This document shows positions 51,778 through 60,545 of a DNA stretch of 64,000 nucleotides, in pieces. A model generated the notes under the pieces. The model worked only from the letters and a program-made list of their open reading frames with translations, had not been told where the DNA came from and did no database searches. This DNA comes from Treponema sp. (GTDB taxonomy: Bacteria > Spirochaetota > Spirochaetia > Treponematales > Treponemataceae), in contig JAILIC010000066.1 of NCBI GenBank assembly GCA_024695475.1, forward strand, positions 20,355 to 84,354. The letters are read 5' to 3'. Made by a program: the position numbers and the translations under genes. Numbering within the stretch: the stretch's first letter is position 1; each line of letters begins with the position of its first letter.

Positions 51778-53154
51778 ATGGCAGAGGAAAAAAAAGTTTT
51801 TAAACTTTTTAATTTACCGTGGTACTATTTTGCAATTTTTTCAGTAATTGTACTTGCTGCGACAATGATTGGCGTACTTCCTGCTGGTATGGCTGGTTGT
51901 TTTGCTTTCATGATTGTATTTGGTACTGTTTTACAGGAATTAGGTGATCGTTTACCAATTGTACGCTCGTATCTTGGTGGTGGTGCAATTGTTATCATCT
52001 TTGGTATGGGATTTTTGCGATATGTTAACTTTTTTGGCTTGTTTGATTTGATGACAAAAGCTAAAGATGGTGTAACATACACTACCACATTGATGAAAAA
52101 TATCGATACATTTTTTAAACCAACTGGAGCATTCTTGGACTTCTATATTGCAGCACTTATTACTGGTTCTATACTTGGTATGAACCGCAAGCTTTTGATG
52201 AAGGCTGCTGCGCGTTACTTCCCTGCTATTTTTGGTGGTATCATCCTTTCATTCTCTCTTGCAGGAATTACAGGAGCTGTAACAGGTTTTGGTGCTATCA
52301 AGGCTTTGCTCCTTATTGCTCTGCCAATCATGGGTGGTGGTATGGGTGCTGGAGCTGTTCCTCTAAGTAAGATTTTTGAATCATCAGGAACAATGACAGC
52401 TAGCGAAGCAATTTCAATCATGAATCCAGCTGTTGCAATTGGTAACGCGGTTTCAATCGTACTTGCTGGTCTCTTGGTCAAAATCTTTACAAGCAAAAAA
52501 CTGAATGGACAGGGTGCTTTGATGCAGACAGGCGTTGCAGATGCATCAGAACTGGAAATTAGCCCAGAAATTCAGGCAAAACGAGATCATATCACTGTTG
52601 CTAACATGGGTATTGGTATGTTCGTTGCAATTTCATTCTTTGCAATTGGATACATCTTCTCTAAATGGTGGGGAATTTTAATTCCAAAAGTTTCTATTCA
52701 TGCTTATGCATGGATGATTATTACTGTAGCAATTTGTAAAATTACAGGAGCTCTTCCTGAGTCGATCGAAATTGCTTGTTATCAGTGGTTCCAGTTTATT
52801 ATGAAGAACCTTACAACTTCTTTGCTTGTTGGTATCGGTTTGTGCTATTTGAGTCTTGATGTTGTAATCAAAACATTCAGTTTTACATACTTGATTCTTT
52901 GTTTGCTTACTTGTCTTGGTGCAGTTATTGGTGCTGGTTTTGTTGGAAGACTTGTTGGATTCTATCCAATGGAAGCTGGTATTACTGCCGGCTTGTGTAT
53001 GGCAAATATGGGTGGTACGGGGGATGTTGCCGTTCTTTCAGCAGCGGACCGCATGGAGTTGATGCCATTTGCACAGATTTCTTCACGTTTGGGTGGTGCT
53101 ATCATTCTTATCATTGGTAGTATTATGCTTTCGACACTGGGAACTTTGTTATAA
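51778..53154 (+). CDS. 2-hydroxycarboxylate transporter family permease (CitS/MaeN-like)
   Basis: A secondary symporter of 458 residues, probably Na+/malate or Na+/citrate. The hydrophobic profile fits about 11 helices, and both re-entrant-loop GGxG motifs of the 2HCT family are visible: MGGGMGAGAVPLSKIFES and ANMGGTGDVAVLSAADRM. AAGGAG precedes the ATG. It lies directly downstream of the malic enzyme gene and across from a CitA/CitB-type two-component system, matching the malate-utilisation arrangement known from Bacillus (MalK/MalR, MaeN, malic enzyme). Confidence 0.92.
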   Translation: MAEEKKVFKLFNLPWYYFAIFSVIVLAATMIGVLPAGMAGCFAFMIVFGTVLQELGDRLPIVRSYLGGGAIVIIFGMGFLRYVNFFGLFDLMTKAKDGVTYTTTLMKNIDTFFKPTGAFLDFYIAALITGSILGMNRKLLMKAAARYFPAIFGGIILSFSLAGITGAVTGFGAIKALLLIALPIMGGGMGAGAVPLSKIFESSGTMTASEAISIMNPAVAIGNAVSIVLAGLLVKIFTSKKLNGQGALMQTGVADASELEISPEIQAKRDHITVANMGIGMFVAISFFAIGYIFSKWWGILIPKVSIHAYAWMIITVAICKITGALPESIEIACYQWFQFIMKNLTTSLLVGIGLCYLSLDVVIKTFSFTYLILCLLTCLGAVIGAGFVGRLVGFYPMEAGITAGLCMANMGGTGDVAVLSAADRMELMPFAQISSRLGGAIILIIGSIMLSTLGTLL

Positions 53155-53175
53155 TTTTTGATAGGTGGGTGAAGT

Positions 53176-53754
53176 ATGTCAGAATGTATTACCTGTGGAA
53201 AGCCTATTTTCTATACATTTCATACACTCGAAGTACATACGTTACCTGTCCGTGATTTTGCAGGCGAAAAAAAAGTACAGGCACTTGGAAAAAAAACTGA
53301 TTTTGGAGTTTGTTCTGAGTGTGCCAAAAAACAATATGATAGTGTTTTTAATATATGTGAATCTTTTTTTTCGCCTGCTCTTCCTGCTGTAGTTTTACTG
53401 TTGCTTGGTATTGTTTTAACGTTTTATTTTTGGAATAGAAACTTTGCACCATTTAAGATGGTTGGTATGGCGGCAATTTTTTGTAGTATTACAGTGCTCT
53501 ATAGTAAGCTTCAAAAAAGTATTCAATTAAAAAAAGAATTAGAATCAGTCGATATAAACGAAGCTTTGGAAAAAGCGGCTTGGCTCTGTGTCTTAAAAGC
53601 AGTGCCCAAAAAGTACGAAGATAATGACCTTTCTTATATACCGATAAATAAAAAAACACTTGCTCTTAAAAAAGGTGATTTAATGGTTTTGTACAATTTG
53701 TTACCACAGATTGCGGTGCAAGCCTATGACATGATGCATGCAGATTCCTGTTAA
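53176..53754 (+). CDS. membrane protein with N-terminal Cys pairs (zinc-ribbon-like)
   Basis: A 192-residue protein. The N-terminal segment has CITCGK and, about 45 residues on, CSECAK, a probable zinc ribbon. Two hydrophobic helices follow (VVLLLLGIVLTFYFW and MVGMAAIFCSITVLY), then a soluble charged C-terminal domain. I do not recognise the family. It begins 21 bp after the transporter stop, so it may be part of the malate operon. Confidence 0.5.
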   Translation: MSECITCGKPIFYTFHTLEVHTLPVRDFAGEKKVQALGKKTDFGVCSECAKKQYDSVFNICESFFSPALPAVVLLLLGIVLTFYFWNRNFAPFKMVGMAAIFCSITVLYSKLQKSIQLKKELESVDINEALEKAAWLCVLKAVPKKYEDNDLSYIPINKKTLALKKGDLMVLYNLLPQIAVQAYDMMHADSC

Positions 53755-53960
53755 ATTACGGCCTTTGATAAAATAGTATCTTTTTCGGCATATTGTATTT
53801 TTTATTGAAAACTACTTTTTTTTTCACCTCTTACCTTGTAAAATGCTTGAACTGGCTTTTCCAGTATACATTAAACTAAAGCGCCACATAATATAACATG
53901 AAGACGTGTGGTTGCCAAATACCAGGGGTGTATACACTACTGTATTTTTAGGAGTTTAAA

Positions 53961-55031
53961 GTGAAGCACTTTACAAACTTTAAAGTTGCATTGGCAACAT
54001 CTATGATTGTTATGACTATTGTCATGACTGTTTTGACTTCCTGTTCGACACAGAGTAGGAAAAAAATTTTGTATTTGTACAATTGGACGTACTATACGCC
54101 AGATGAAGTAATCAAAGCCTTTGAAAAAGAATTTGATTGTGTTGTCAAATTGGACAGCTATTCTACGAATGAAGAAATGTACACGAAGCTTCGTGCTGGT
54201 GCAAAGGGATATGATATTGTTGTCCCATCTAATGACTTTGTTTCTATAATGATAAAACAGGGGATGTTGCGAGAGCTTGACCAGAGCAAGTTGACCAATC
54301 GTAGTAAAATTAATCCTCTTATTCTTGAAAAAGCAACATATGATCCAGATATGAAATATGCAGTTCCTTATGCATTGAGTGTTTGCGGTATTAATGTTAA
54401 TAAATCAAAAGTTCCGGAAGGTTCATACGAGCGTTCATGGAGTATTTTTTCAGATCCTCAGTTTAAAGGACATGCAACCATGATGGATGATATGCGTGAT
54501 GTTATGGGGGATGCATTGGTTTATTTAGGATACAGTGTTAATAGCGTTGACGATAACGAACTTGCTCAAGCAGCTGAAGTTATCTCTAAGCAGTGGAAAC
54601 CTAATCTTGTAAAATTTGACGCAGAAGGATTCGGAAAATCATTTGCATCTGGAGACTTTTGGTTGTGTCAGGGATATCCTGAGATTGTTTTTGGAGAAGT
54701 ACCTGAAGAAAAATGGGATGAAGTTATTGATTTCTTTATCCCTGAAGATGGTGGACCTTCTTGTCTTGATAGTATGTGTATCTTAAAAGATGCTCCTCAC
54801 TATGAACTTGCCAATGAGTTTATTAACTTTATTCATCGACCAGAAATGTATGCTAAATTTCTTGATGCTTTCCGATATCCTTGCTGTGTAAATCTTGAAG
54901 CTGAAAAATATGTGACTAAGGCCCCTATGTATAAGCCAGAAGAAGCCTATAATTGTACTTTGAAAATTGATCTTGGTGAAAATCTGGAAAAATACAACGA
55001 GCTGTGGCAGCGCATCCGCTTTGCTGAGTAG
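53961..55031 (+). CDS. potD: spermidine/putrescine-binding lipoprotein (PotD)
   Basis: Periplasmic polyamine-binding component of a PotABCD-type ABC importer. The 356-residue protein starts at GTG after AGGAG; a signal peptide ends in a TSC lipobox (Cys28). The mature chain has KKILYLYNWTYYTPDEVIKA, YDIVVPSNDFVSIM, YAVPYALSVCGINVNK and AYNCTLKIDLGENLEKY. Treponemal PotD proteins are well known for polyamine binding. It is an orphan in the window: no potABC genes flank it. The upstream region has a small dyad ACTGG/CCAGT (53851-53865). Confidence 0.85.
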   Translation: MKHFTNFKVALATSMIVMTIVMTVLTSCSTQSRKKILYLYNWTYYTPDEVIKAFEKEFDCVVKLDSYSTNEEMYTKLRAGAKGYDIVVPSNDFVSIMIKQGMLRELDQSKLTNRSKINPLILEKATYDPDMKYAVPYALSVCGINVNKSKVPEGSYERSWSIFSDPQFKGHATMMDDMRDVMGDALVYLGYSVNSVDDNELAQAAEVISKQWKPNLVKFDAEGFGKSFASGDFWLCQGYPEIVFGEVPEEKWDEVIDFFIPEDGGPSCLDSMCILKDAPHYELANEFINFIHRPEMYAKFLDAFRYPCCVNLEAEKYVTKAPMYKPEEAYNCTLKIDLGENLEKYNELWQRIRFAE

Positions 55032-55065
55032 TTGTTTTTGATATAACCATCATTGTGCTACAGGT

Positions 55066-55136
55066 ATTATTGCATTTTTGTACTGCACTCTTGCATTTTG
55101 TGCATAAAAATGCAATAATACGTAAAATTATTGCAT
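55066..55136. promoter_or_regulatory. dapA-asd operator: ATTATTGCAT motifs overlapping the promoter
   Basis: ATGCAATAAT (55110-55119) and ATTATTGCAT (55127-55136) form a perfect 10-bp inverted repeat with a 7-nt spacer; a third copy of ATTATTGCAT is at 55066-55075. More TGCAT/ATGCA words lie between. The left arm overlaps the likely -10 (AATAAT, 55114-55119), which sits 17 nt after -35 TTGCAT (55091-55096). This is the classic position for a repressor. Confidence 0.65.
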
Positions 55137-55157
55137 AAATTAAACAAGAGGCAATGT

Positions 55158-56066
55158 ATGGCAATGTTACGTGGTGCTTTTACGGCTATGATTACGCCAA
55201 TGCACAATGATGGTTCAGTGGATTACGAAGGACTTCGCAATCTTGTTAAGTTGCAACTGGAAGGGGGGATTAATGGTCTTGTTCCTCTAGGAACAAGTGG
55301 CGAAACTCCTACGTTGCGGGAAGATACTGAAGAGCCTAAAATTATCGAAATCGTTTTTGATGAAGTTCGTGCATTTGAAAAAAAACACAATGTAAAAATA
55401 CCTATTGTTCTTGGTGCAGGTAGCAATAATACTGCTGATGCAGTTGCATATGTTGAGCGAGCAAAAAAAGTAGGTGCAGATGCTGCTCTTGTGGTAACAC
55501 CTTATTATAATAAACCTTCTGATGAAGGAATTTATCGCCATTTTGAAGCGGTTTCAAAAGTTGGTATACCTATTGTTGTGTATAATATTCAGGGGCGCTC
55601 AGGTCGTAATATCAGTACTCCTCTTTTGAAACGTATTGCGACATTGCCTAATATAGCTGGCGTAAAAGAAGCTAGTGGCAGTATCAGTCAGATGATGGAT
55701 GTTATTGCTGAAATAAAGTCTAAGAATCCTGATTTTGCTGTGCTTAGTGGTGATGACGGTTTGACTTTGCCGTTAATTGCTTGTGGTGGTGATGGGGTTA
55801 TTTCTGTTGTTTCAAATTTAACACCTTCATTAGTTGTTGAGTTGGTACAGTCTGCTTTAGCAGGTAATTTGGAAAAAGCTCGTCAATTGCATTATCGTCT
55901 CTTACCTTTCTTTAAGGCTGCCTTTGTTGATGGTAATCCAACTTCAATAAAATATGCTATGAATTATAAAGGACTTCCTGCTGGTGGAGTTCGCCTCCCA
56001 TTAGTTGAAGTTACTGAAGAAGCAAAAAAGGTAATTCAAGCAGCTTTGGCAGAATGTAATTTGTAA
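55158..56066 (+). CDS. dapA: 4-hydroxy-tetrahydrodipicolinate synthase
   Basis: First committed step of the diaminopimelate/lysine branch: condenses pyruvate with aspartate semialdehyde. The 302-residue TIM barrel has GGINGLVPLGTSGETPTL, VTPYYNKPSDEG, the catalytic Tyr in VVYNIQGRSG, and the Schiff-base Lys in IAGVKEASG, followed by VLSGDDG. The ATG at 55158 follows AAGAGG and gives MAMLRGAFTAM; the frame is open further upstream, without a ribosome-binding site. asd follows immediately. Expression is probably controlled by the operator at 55066-55136. Confidence 0.94.
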   Translation: MAMLRGAFTAMITPMHNDGSVDYEGLRNLVKLQLEGGINGLVPLGTSGETPTLREDTEEPKIIEIVFDEVRAFEKKHNVKIPIVLGAGSNNTADAVAYVERAKKVGADAALVVTPYYNKPSDEGIYRHFEAVSKVGIPIVVYNIQGRSGRNISTPLLKRIATLPNIAGVKEASGSISQMMDVIAEIKSKNPDFAVLSGDDGLTLPLIACGGDGVISVVSNLTPSLVVELVQSALAGNLEKARQLHYRLLPFFKAAFVDGNPTSIKYAMNYKGLPAGGVRLPLVEVTEEAKKVIQAALAECNL

Positions 56067-56079
56067 TATGGAGTGTAAT

Positions 56080-57183
56080 ATGGCTGATAAGATTCCCGTT
56101 GGAGTACTAGGCGCTACTGGTATGGTAGGTCAAAGATATATAAAGTTGTTGGAAAACCATCCGTGGTTTGAAGTTACCTACGTAGCTGCAAGTCCTCGCA
56201 GTGCAGGAAAGTTGTATAAAGAAGCTGTTGCAAGTCGTTGGCTTATTGGAGAGAATATTCCTGCACAAGTGGCAGAACTTGTTGTTCAGGATGCAAATAA
56301 TGCCAAACTTGCTTTGGGTAAGTGTAAATTTGTTTTTAGTGCCTTGGAAATGAATAAGGATGAAATAAAAGCATTGGAAGCTGCTTATGCAGAAGAAGGC
56401 ATACCCGTTGTGTCTAATGCCAGTGCAAATCGCTGGACAGAAGATGTCCCTATGTTGATTCCGGAAATAAATTATAAGCATCTTGATGTTATCGCGGAAC
56501 AGCAAAAGCATCATGGTTGGGAAAAAGGTTTTGTCGCGGTAAAGCCAAACTGTTCTTTGCAAACATATATGATACCGCTTTATGCGTTACAACAGGCTGG
56601 ATATCCTGTAAAAAGAATGATAGTCACTACCTTACAGGCTGTTTCAGGTGCTGGATATCCAGGTGTACCATCATTTGATATGATCGATAATATTGTTCCT
56701 TATATTGGTGGCGAGGAAGAAAAGACAGAAAAAGAGTGTCTTAAGATTCTTGGTGCGGTTAAGGACGGTAAGATTGAAAATGCTTCTGGTCCAATCGTAT
56801 CTGCAACATGTACTCGTGTACCTGTTATTGATGGTCATACGGCAACAGTTTGTCTTGAGTTTGATTTGCCTGAAGATAAAAAACCATCACTTGAAGAAAT
56901 TGAGCGAGTGTGGACTTCATTTACTTCAGTGCCACAAGAACTGAAGTTGCCATCTGCTCCTGAGCATCCTATTGTTGTACGACATGAAGAAAACCGACCT
57001 CAGCCTCGCCGTGATCGTGAAACTGAAAAGGGTATGGCTTGTGTTATTGGTCGATTGCGTAAGTGCTCAGTCTTTGATGTTAAGTTTGTTGCCTTGAGTC
57101 ACAATACAAAACGTGGTGCTGCTCTTGGGGGTATTCTTAATGCTGAGCTGCTGAAAGCAAAGGGTTTTTTTGATTCCCTATAA
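56080..57183 (+). CDS. asd: aspartate-semialdehyde dehydrogenase, archaeal/fungal-type
   Basis: Produces aspartate semialdehyde, the substrate of DapA; also needed for threonine and methionine. The 367-residue protein opens PVGVLGATGMVGQRYIKLLE, has the active-site Cys in KPNCSLQTYMIPLY and AVSGAGYPG, and later RKCSVFDVKFVALSHNT. These segments fit the archaeal/fungal class rather than the enterobacterial one. An in-frame ATG at 56068 exists, but the GGAG before the ATG at 56080 favours the shorter form. The riboswitch-controlled pur operon follows after 253 bases. Confidence 0.93.
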   Translation: MADKIPVGVLGATGMVGQRYIKLLENHPWFEVTYVAASPRSAGKLYKEAVASRWLIGENIPAQVAELVVQDANNAKLALGKCKFVFSALEMNKDEIKALEAAYAEEGIPVVSNASANRWTEDVPMLIPEINYKHLDVIAEQQKHHGWEKGFVAVKPNCSLQTYMIPLYALQQAGYPVKRMIVTTLQAVSGAGYPGVPSFDMIDNIVPYIGGEEEKTEKECLKILGAVKDGKIENASGPIVSATCTRVPVIDGHTATVCLEFDLPEDKKPSLEEIERVWTSFTSVPQELKLPSAPEHPIVVRHEENRPQPRRDRETEKGMACVIGRLRKCSVFDVKFVALSHNTKRGAALGGILNAELLKAKGFFDSL

Positions 57184-57200
57184 ACTGGTACGTGTATGAG

Positions 57201-57237
57201 TGCTCATGATAGTTATCATATAAAAATATCATGAGCA
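57201..57237 (+). terminator. hairpin after asd
   Basis: TGCTCATGATA (57201-57211) and TATCATGAGCA (57227-57237) are perfect 11-bp inverted copies around a 15-nt loop. There is no T-run, so it may be a terminator of weak type or a regulatory dyad. It ends just before the -35 of the pur promoter. Confidence 0.5.
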
Positions 57238-57266
57238 TTGCCTTAAACAAAAGCAAATGTTATAGT
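57238..57266 (+). promoter_or_regulatory. purEFMN promoter
   Basis: -35 TTGCCT (57238-57243), 17-nt spacer, -10 TATAGT (57261-57266). The start site falls near 57273, directly before the riboswitch. Confidence 0.6.
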
Positions 57267-57278
57267 ACCCTATCGACG

Positions 57279-57346
57279 GTTCATATATATTCTGCAAGTA
57301 TGGGGCAGAGTGTTTCTACCAGTCTCCCTTATGACTGACTATGAAC
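57279..57346 (+). promoter_or_regulatory. guanine-type purine riboswitch aptamer
   Basis: P1 is GTTCATA (57279-57285) pairing with TATGAAC (57340-57346). P2 is TCTGC/GCAGA, with the L2 loop containing GTATGG. J2/3 is the invariant GTTTCTACC (57312-57320). P3 is AGTC/GACT. After P3 comes GACTATG; C339 of the window count (57339) occupies the C74 position of the B. subtilis xpt aptamer, which specifies guanine or hypoxanthine rather than adenine. The 68-nt size is normal. Confidence 0.92.
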
Positions 57347-57361
57347 TGCTACATCTTGATT

Positions 57362-57393
57362 GTGCCGTCTCTGCGACGGCACTGTTAGTTTTT
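57362..57393 (+). terminator. riboswitch-controlled terminator
   Basis: GTGCCGTC (57362-57369) pairs with GACGGCAC (57375-57382) around TCTGC, followed by TGTTAGTTTTT. The 5' leader contains GACGG (57275-57279), which can pair with CCGTC (57365-57369) and open the terminator when P1 is not formed. Confidence 0.88.
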
Positions 57394-57436
57394 AGATGGA
57401 CCGCCGGAAATTATACATATGCGGAGCGCATTATAA

Positions 57437-57934
57437 ATGAAAGTTGCGGTCTTTTTTGGTTCAAAATCTGACACAGATACTATGAAAAAGGTAGCCCCGG
57501 TATTGGCACAGTTTGGTGTTGAGTATCAGGCATATATCATTTCGGCTCATCGTAATGGTGCACTTTTAAGACAGACCATTGCCAAGGTTGAGCAAGATGG
57601 TTGTGAAGTAATTATTGCTGGAGCTGGATTGTCAGCTGCATTACCTGGTGTTATTGCTTCTGAAACAGTATTGCCTGTCGTTGGCGTTCCTTTGGAATGT
57701 GTTACTTCTGTTTCAAATGGACTGGCAGGTATGGATGCGTTGCTGTCTATTGTACAAATGCCTCCAAAAATTCCAGTTGCAACTGTTGGTATTAATAATG
57801 CTGCTAATGCAGCGTTCTTAGCTGTAGAGATCCTTGCGGTTAAGTATCCAGAATTAAAAATAAAATTACAAGATTATAGAAAAAAAATGAGTGAAGAGAT
57901 GACTACCGAGGGTGGTATGGGAGTTATTCTTTAA
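57437..57934 (+). CDS. purE: 5-aminoimidazole ribonucleotide carboxylase/mutase PurE
   Basis: Carboxylates AIR (class II) or rearranges N5-CAIR (class I) in purine synthesis. The 165-residue protein has VAVFFGSKSDTDTMKKV, the catalytic His in ISAHRNGALLRQT, the loop IAGAGLSAALPGVIAS and SIVQMPPKIPVATVGIN. SAHRN instead of SAHRTP, together with the absence of purK in the operon, suggests the class II AIR carboxylase known from Treponema denticola. It leads the operon behind the riboswitch. Confidence 0.94.
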   Translation: MKVAVFFGSKSDTDTMKKVAPVLAQFGVEYQAYIISAHRNGALLRQTIAKVEQDGCEVIIAGAGLSAALPGVIASETVLPVVGVPLECVTSVSNGLAGMDALLSIVQMPPKIPVATVGINNAANAAFLAVEILAVKYPELKIKLQDYRKKMSEEMTTEGGMGVIL

Positions 57935-57936
57935 TT

Positions 57937-59394
57937 ATGTCGTTTGATGTTTTTTCCCAAGATGATAAAATTCATGATAAATGTGGTGTTGCTGGTGTTT
58001 ATCTCAATAAAGTAGATAATCATGCAACTGATTCGCAAACTGTTGCTGCACGTCTTGTATATTATGCACTCTATGCTTTACAGCATAGAGGACAAGATAG
58101 TGCCGGTATCGTTGTTTCTAATGGTACCGAATTAAAATGTCACAAACAACTTGGTTTGATAAGTGAAGCATTTTCAGCTGATGATTTGAAAGATTTACAA
58201 GGTACTATTTCTGTAGGGCATGTACGCTATGCTACTGCAGGTAGCTGTAGCATTGAAAATGCACAACCTATTGTAAGTCAGTTTAAGTTAGGATCTGTAG
58301 CGGTTGCCCATAATGGACAGCTGGTGAATTATGAACAGATACGTGAAATGCTTGAAGAAACTGGTTCTACGTTTAATACAACCAGTGATACGGAAGTTAT
58401 CGTAAAACTTATTGCCAAGAGCTATAAAAAAGGTCTTGAGAGAGCATTGACCGACACTATCCAGATGATAAAGGGGTCATTTGCCTTATGTATCATGACG
58501 GAGAATTGTCTTATCGGTGCTAGAGATCCCAATGGCATTAGACCACTCTGTCTTGGTAAAATTGATAATGGATGGATGTTGGCAAGTGAAAGTTGTGCCA
58601 TTGACGCTGTTAATGGTGAGTTTGTTCGTGATATACATCCTGGTGAAATTGTCATCATAAATGATGATGGAGTGCTGTCTTTTGAGTTTGGTGAAAAAAC
58701 TTCCAAAAGAGCCTGTGTATTTGAGTATGTTTATTTTGCACGGCCAGATTCTATTATCGATGAAATTGCCGTAGAAGAAGCTCGTATGCGTATGGGGGCA
58801 ATGCTTGCAAAAGAAAGTCCTGTTGTGGCAGATGTAGTAGTCGGTGTCCCTGACAGTGGCTTAGGAGCTGCTTTGGGGTATTCCCGTGAGTCTGGGGTAC
58901 CTTATGCAATGGGAATTGTCAAAAATAAATATATAGGACGAACTTTTATTGCTCCTACTCAAAAAGAGCGGGAAAATATGGTGTTTGTAAAGCTAAATGC
59001 CTTAAAGAGTGAGTTAAACGGTAAGCGTGTGATAGTTATCGATGATTCAATAGTGAGAGGTACCACGAGCCGGCGCCTTGTTCAGATTTTACGTCGAGCA
59101 GGTGCTAAAGAAGTTCACTTTAGAGTTTCTAGTCCGCCAGTTCGTTTTCCTTGTTATTTTGGTATTAATACCCCTAGACGTGCAGAGCTTATTTCTTCAT
59201 CTATGGATTCTGATGCGATTTGCAAGGAAATAGGAGCTGACTCGTTGGCTTTCCTTTCTGCTGAGGGAATGTTGGAAGCTTGTCGTTCTTGTAATCCAGA
59301 ACAGTATGGCTATTGCAAGGGATGCTTTACTGGAGAATATCCAATGTCTGTTCCTGGAGAATTGAACGGACATATTACGAATAAAACTGAATAG
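57937..59394 (+). CDS. purF: amidophosphoribosyltransferase
   Basis: First committed step of purine synthesis. A 485-residue protein with a short propeptide before the N-terminal nucleophile Cys16 (DKCGVAGVYL). Glutaminase segments: YALQHRGQDSAGI, GHVRYATAG, HNGQLVNY. The phosphoribosyl site is VIVIDDSIVRGTTS. The cysteines of a Bacillus-type Fe-S cluster are likely present (RACVFEYVYF, RFPCYFGIN, CRSCNPEQYGYC). It starts 2 nt after purE. Confidence 0.95.
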   Translation: MSFDVFSQDDKIHDKCGVAGVYLNKVDNHATDSQTVAARLVYYALYALQHRGQDSAGIVVSNGTELKCHKQLGLISEAFSADDLKDLQGTISVGHVRYATAGSCSIENAQPIVSQFKLGSVAVAHNGQLVNYEQIREMLEETGSTFNTTSDTEVIVKLIAKSYKKGLERALTDTIQMIKGSFALCIMTENCLIGARDPNGIRPLCLGKIDNGWMLASESCAIDAVNGEFVRDIHPGEIVIINDDGVLSFEFGEKTSKRACVFEYVYFARPDSIIDEIAVEEARMRMGAMLAKESPVVADVVVGVPDSGLGAALGYSRESGVPYAMGIVKNKYIGRTFIAPTQKERENMVFVKLNALKSELNGKRVIVIDDSIVRGTTSRRLVQILRRAGAKEVHFRVSSPPVRFPCYFGINTPRRAELISSSMDSDAICKEIGADSLAFLSAEGMLEACRSCNPEQYGYCKGCFTGEYPMSVPGELNGHITNKTE

Positions 59395-59410
59395 AACCGG
59401 GAGTTAAAAA

Positions 59411-60532
59411 ATGGCTGTAAATTACAAAGATGCTGGTGTTGATGTTGAAGAAGGTTATCGCGCTGTTGATAAGTATAAGATACAGGCTGAGCGTACTGCT
59501 ATTCCTGGTTTGCTTTCTAAATTAGGTAGTTTTAACGGCATGTTTGCCATTCCAGAGGGAATGAAACATCCAGTAATGGTTAGCGGCACTGATGGCGTTG
59601 GTACAAAATTGGATATCGCTTTTAAACTAAAAAAGTATGACTCTGTTGGTATTGATTGTGTTGCTATGAGTGTCAATGATATTTTGTGCTCAGGTGTACA
59701 GACTTTGTTTTTTTTGGATTATGTTGCTTGTGGTCAGCTCGATGCTGATGTTGCTGCTGATTTGGTAAAGGGGATTGCTGACGGTTGTGTTGATACTGGT
59801 TGTGCACTTCTTGGTGGTGAAACAGCAGAAATGCCTGGTTTCTATGATAAGGGAAAGTATGATTTGGCGGGTTTTGGTGTCGGTGTTGGTGAACGTGATG
59901 AAATGATTACTGGTGAAAACATTGAAGAAGGTGACGTTTTAATCGGTTTGTCTTCTACTGGTGTACACTCTAATGGTTTTTCACTTGTACGTAAATTGAT
60001 TTCTGATGATGAATTGCAAAAGCCTTTTGTTTTTGATGGTAAGGATACTGGTAAAACGATAGGAGAAGTATTGTTAACACCTACTCGTATTTACGTCCGC
60101 CCGGTTATGCAATTACTTGGCTCATATCGTCATGCTGTACATGGTATGGTTCACGTAACAGGTGGTGGATTTTATGAAAATATACCTCGTATGTATAAAA
60201 AAGCAAAAAAAGGCGAAAGACAGCTTATAAGTATCATACAGAAAGGCTCTTGGGATATTCCTCCTGTGTATGATGCTTTGATTGCTCATGGAGCAGAAGC
60301 TGATAAGATGTTTAATACGTTTAACATGGGTATCGGTTTTATTCTTGCTGTTGCGAAAAAAGATGCTGACAATATTGTTCAGTTTATAAATGAACATGCA
60401 AAAGAATTCCCTATGGTAGGCCATCCAGAAGTTCCGCTGATGAAAGCCTATAAAATTGGCTATGTCGCGTTGTCAGAGTCTGAAATTTCTGGTGAATTAA
60501 AAGGTTCTCGCGAAATGACTGTTATAGAATAG
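59411..60532 (+). CDS. purM: phosphoribosylformylglycinamidine cyclo-ligase
   Basis: AIR synthetase, 373 residues. It has the family opening NYKDAGVDVEEGYRAV, VSGTDGVGTKLDIAF, DCVAMSVNDILCSG, LLGGETAEMPGFYDKGKYD and later HVTGGGFYENIPRM. It converts FGAM to AIR, the substrate of PurE upstream. It is slightly longer than the usual ~345 residues. GGGAG precedes the ATG; purN follows after a few bases. Confidence 0.95.
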   Translation: MAVNYKDAGVDVEEGYRAVDKYKIQAERTAIPGLLSKLGSFNGMFAIPEGMKHPVMVSGTDGVGTKLDIAFKLKKYDSVGIDCVAMSVNDILCSGVQTLFFLDYVACGQLDADVAADLVKGIADGCVDTGCALLGGETAEMPGFYDKGKYDLAGFGVGVGERDEMITGENIEEGDVLIGLSSTGVHSNGFSLVRKLISDDELQKPFVFDGKDTGKTIGEVLLTPTRIYVRPVMQLLGSYRHAVHGMVHVTGGGFYENIPRMYKKAKKGERQLISIIQKGSWDIPPVYDALIAHGAEADKMFNTFNMGIGFILAVAKKDADNIVQFINEHAKEFPMVGHPEVPLMKAYKIGYVALSESEISGELKGSREMTVIE

Positions 60533-60545
60533 GTATTTGGTATCT

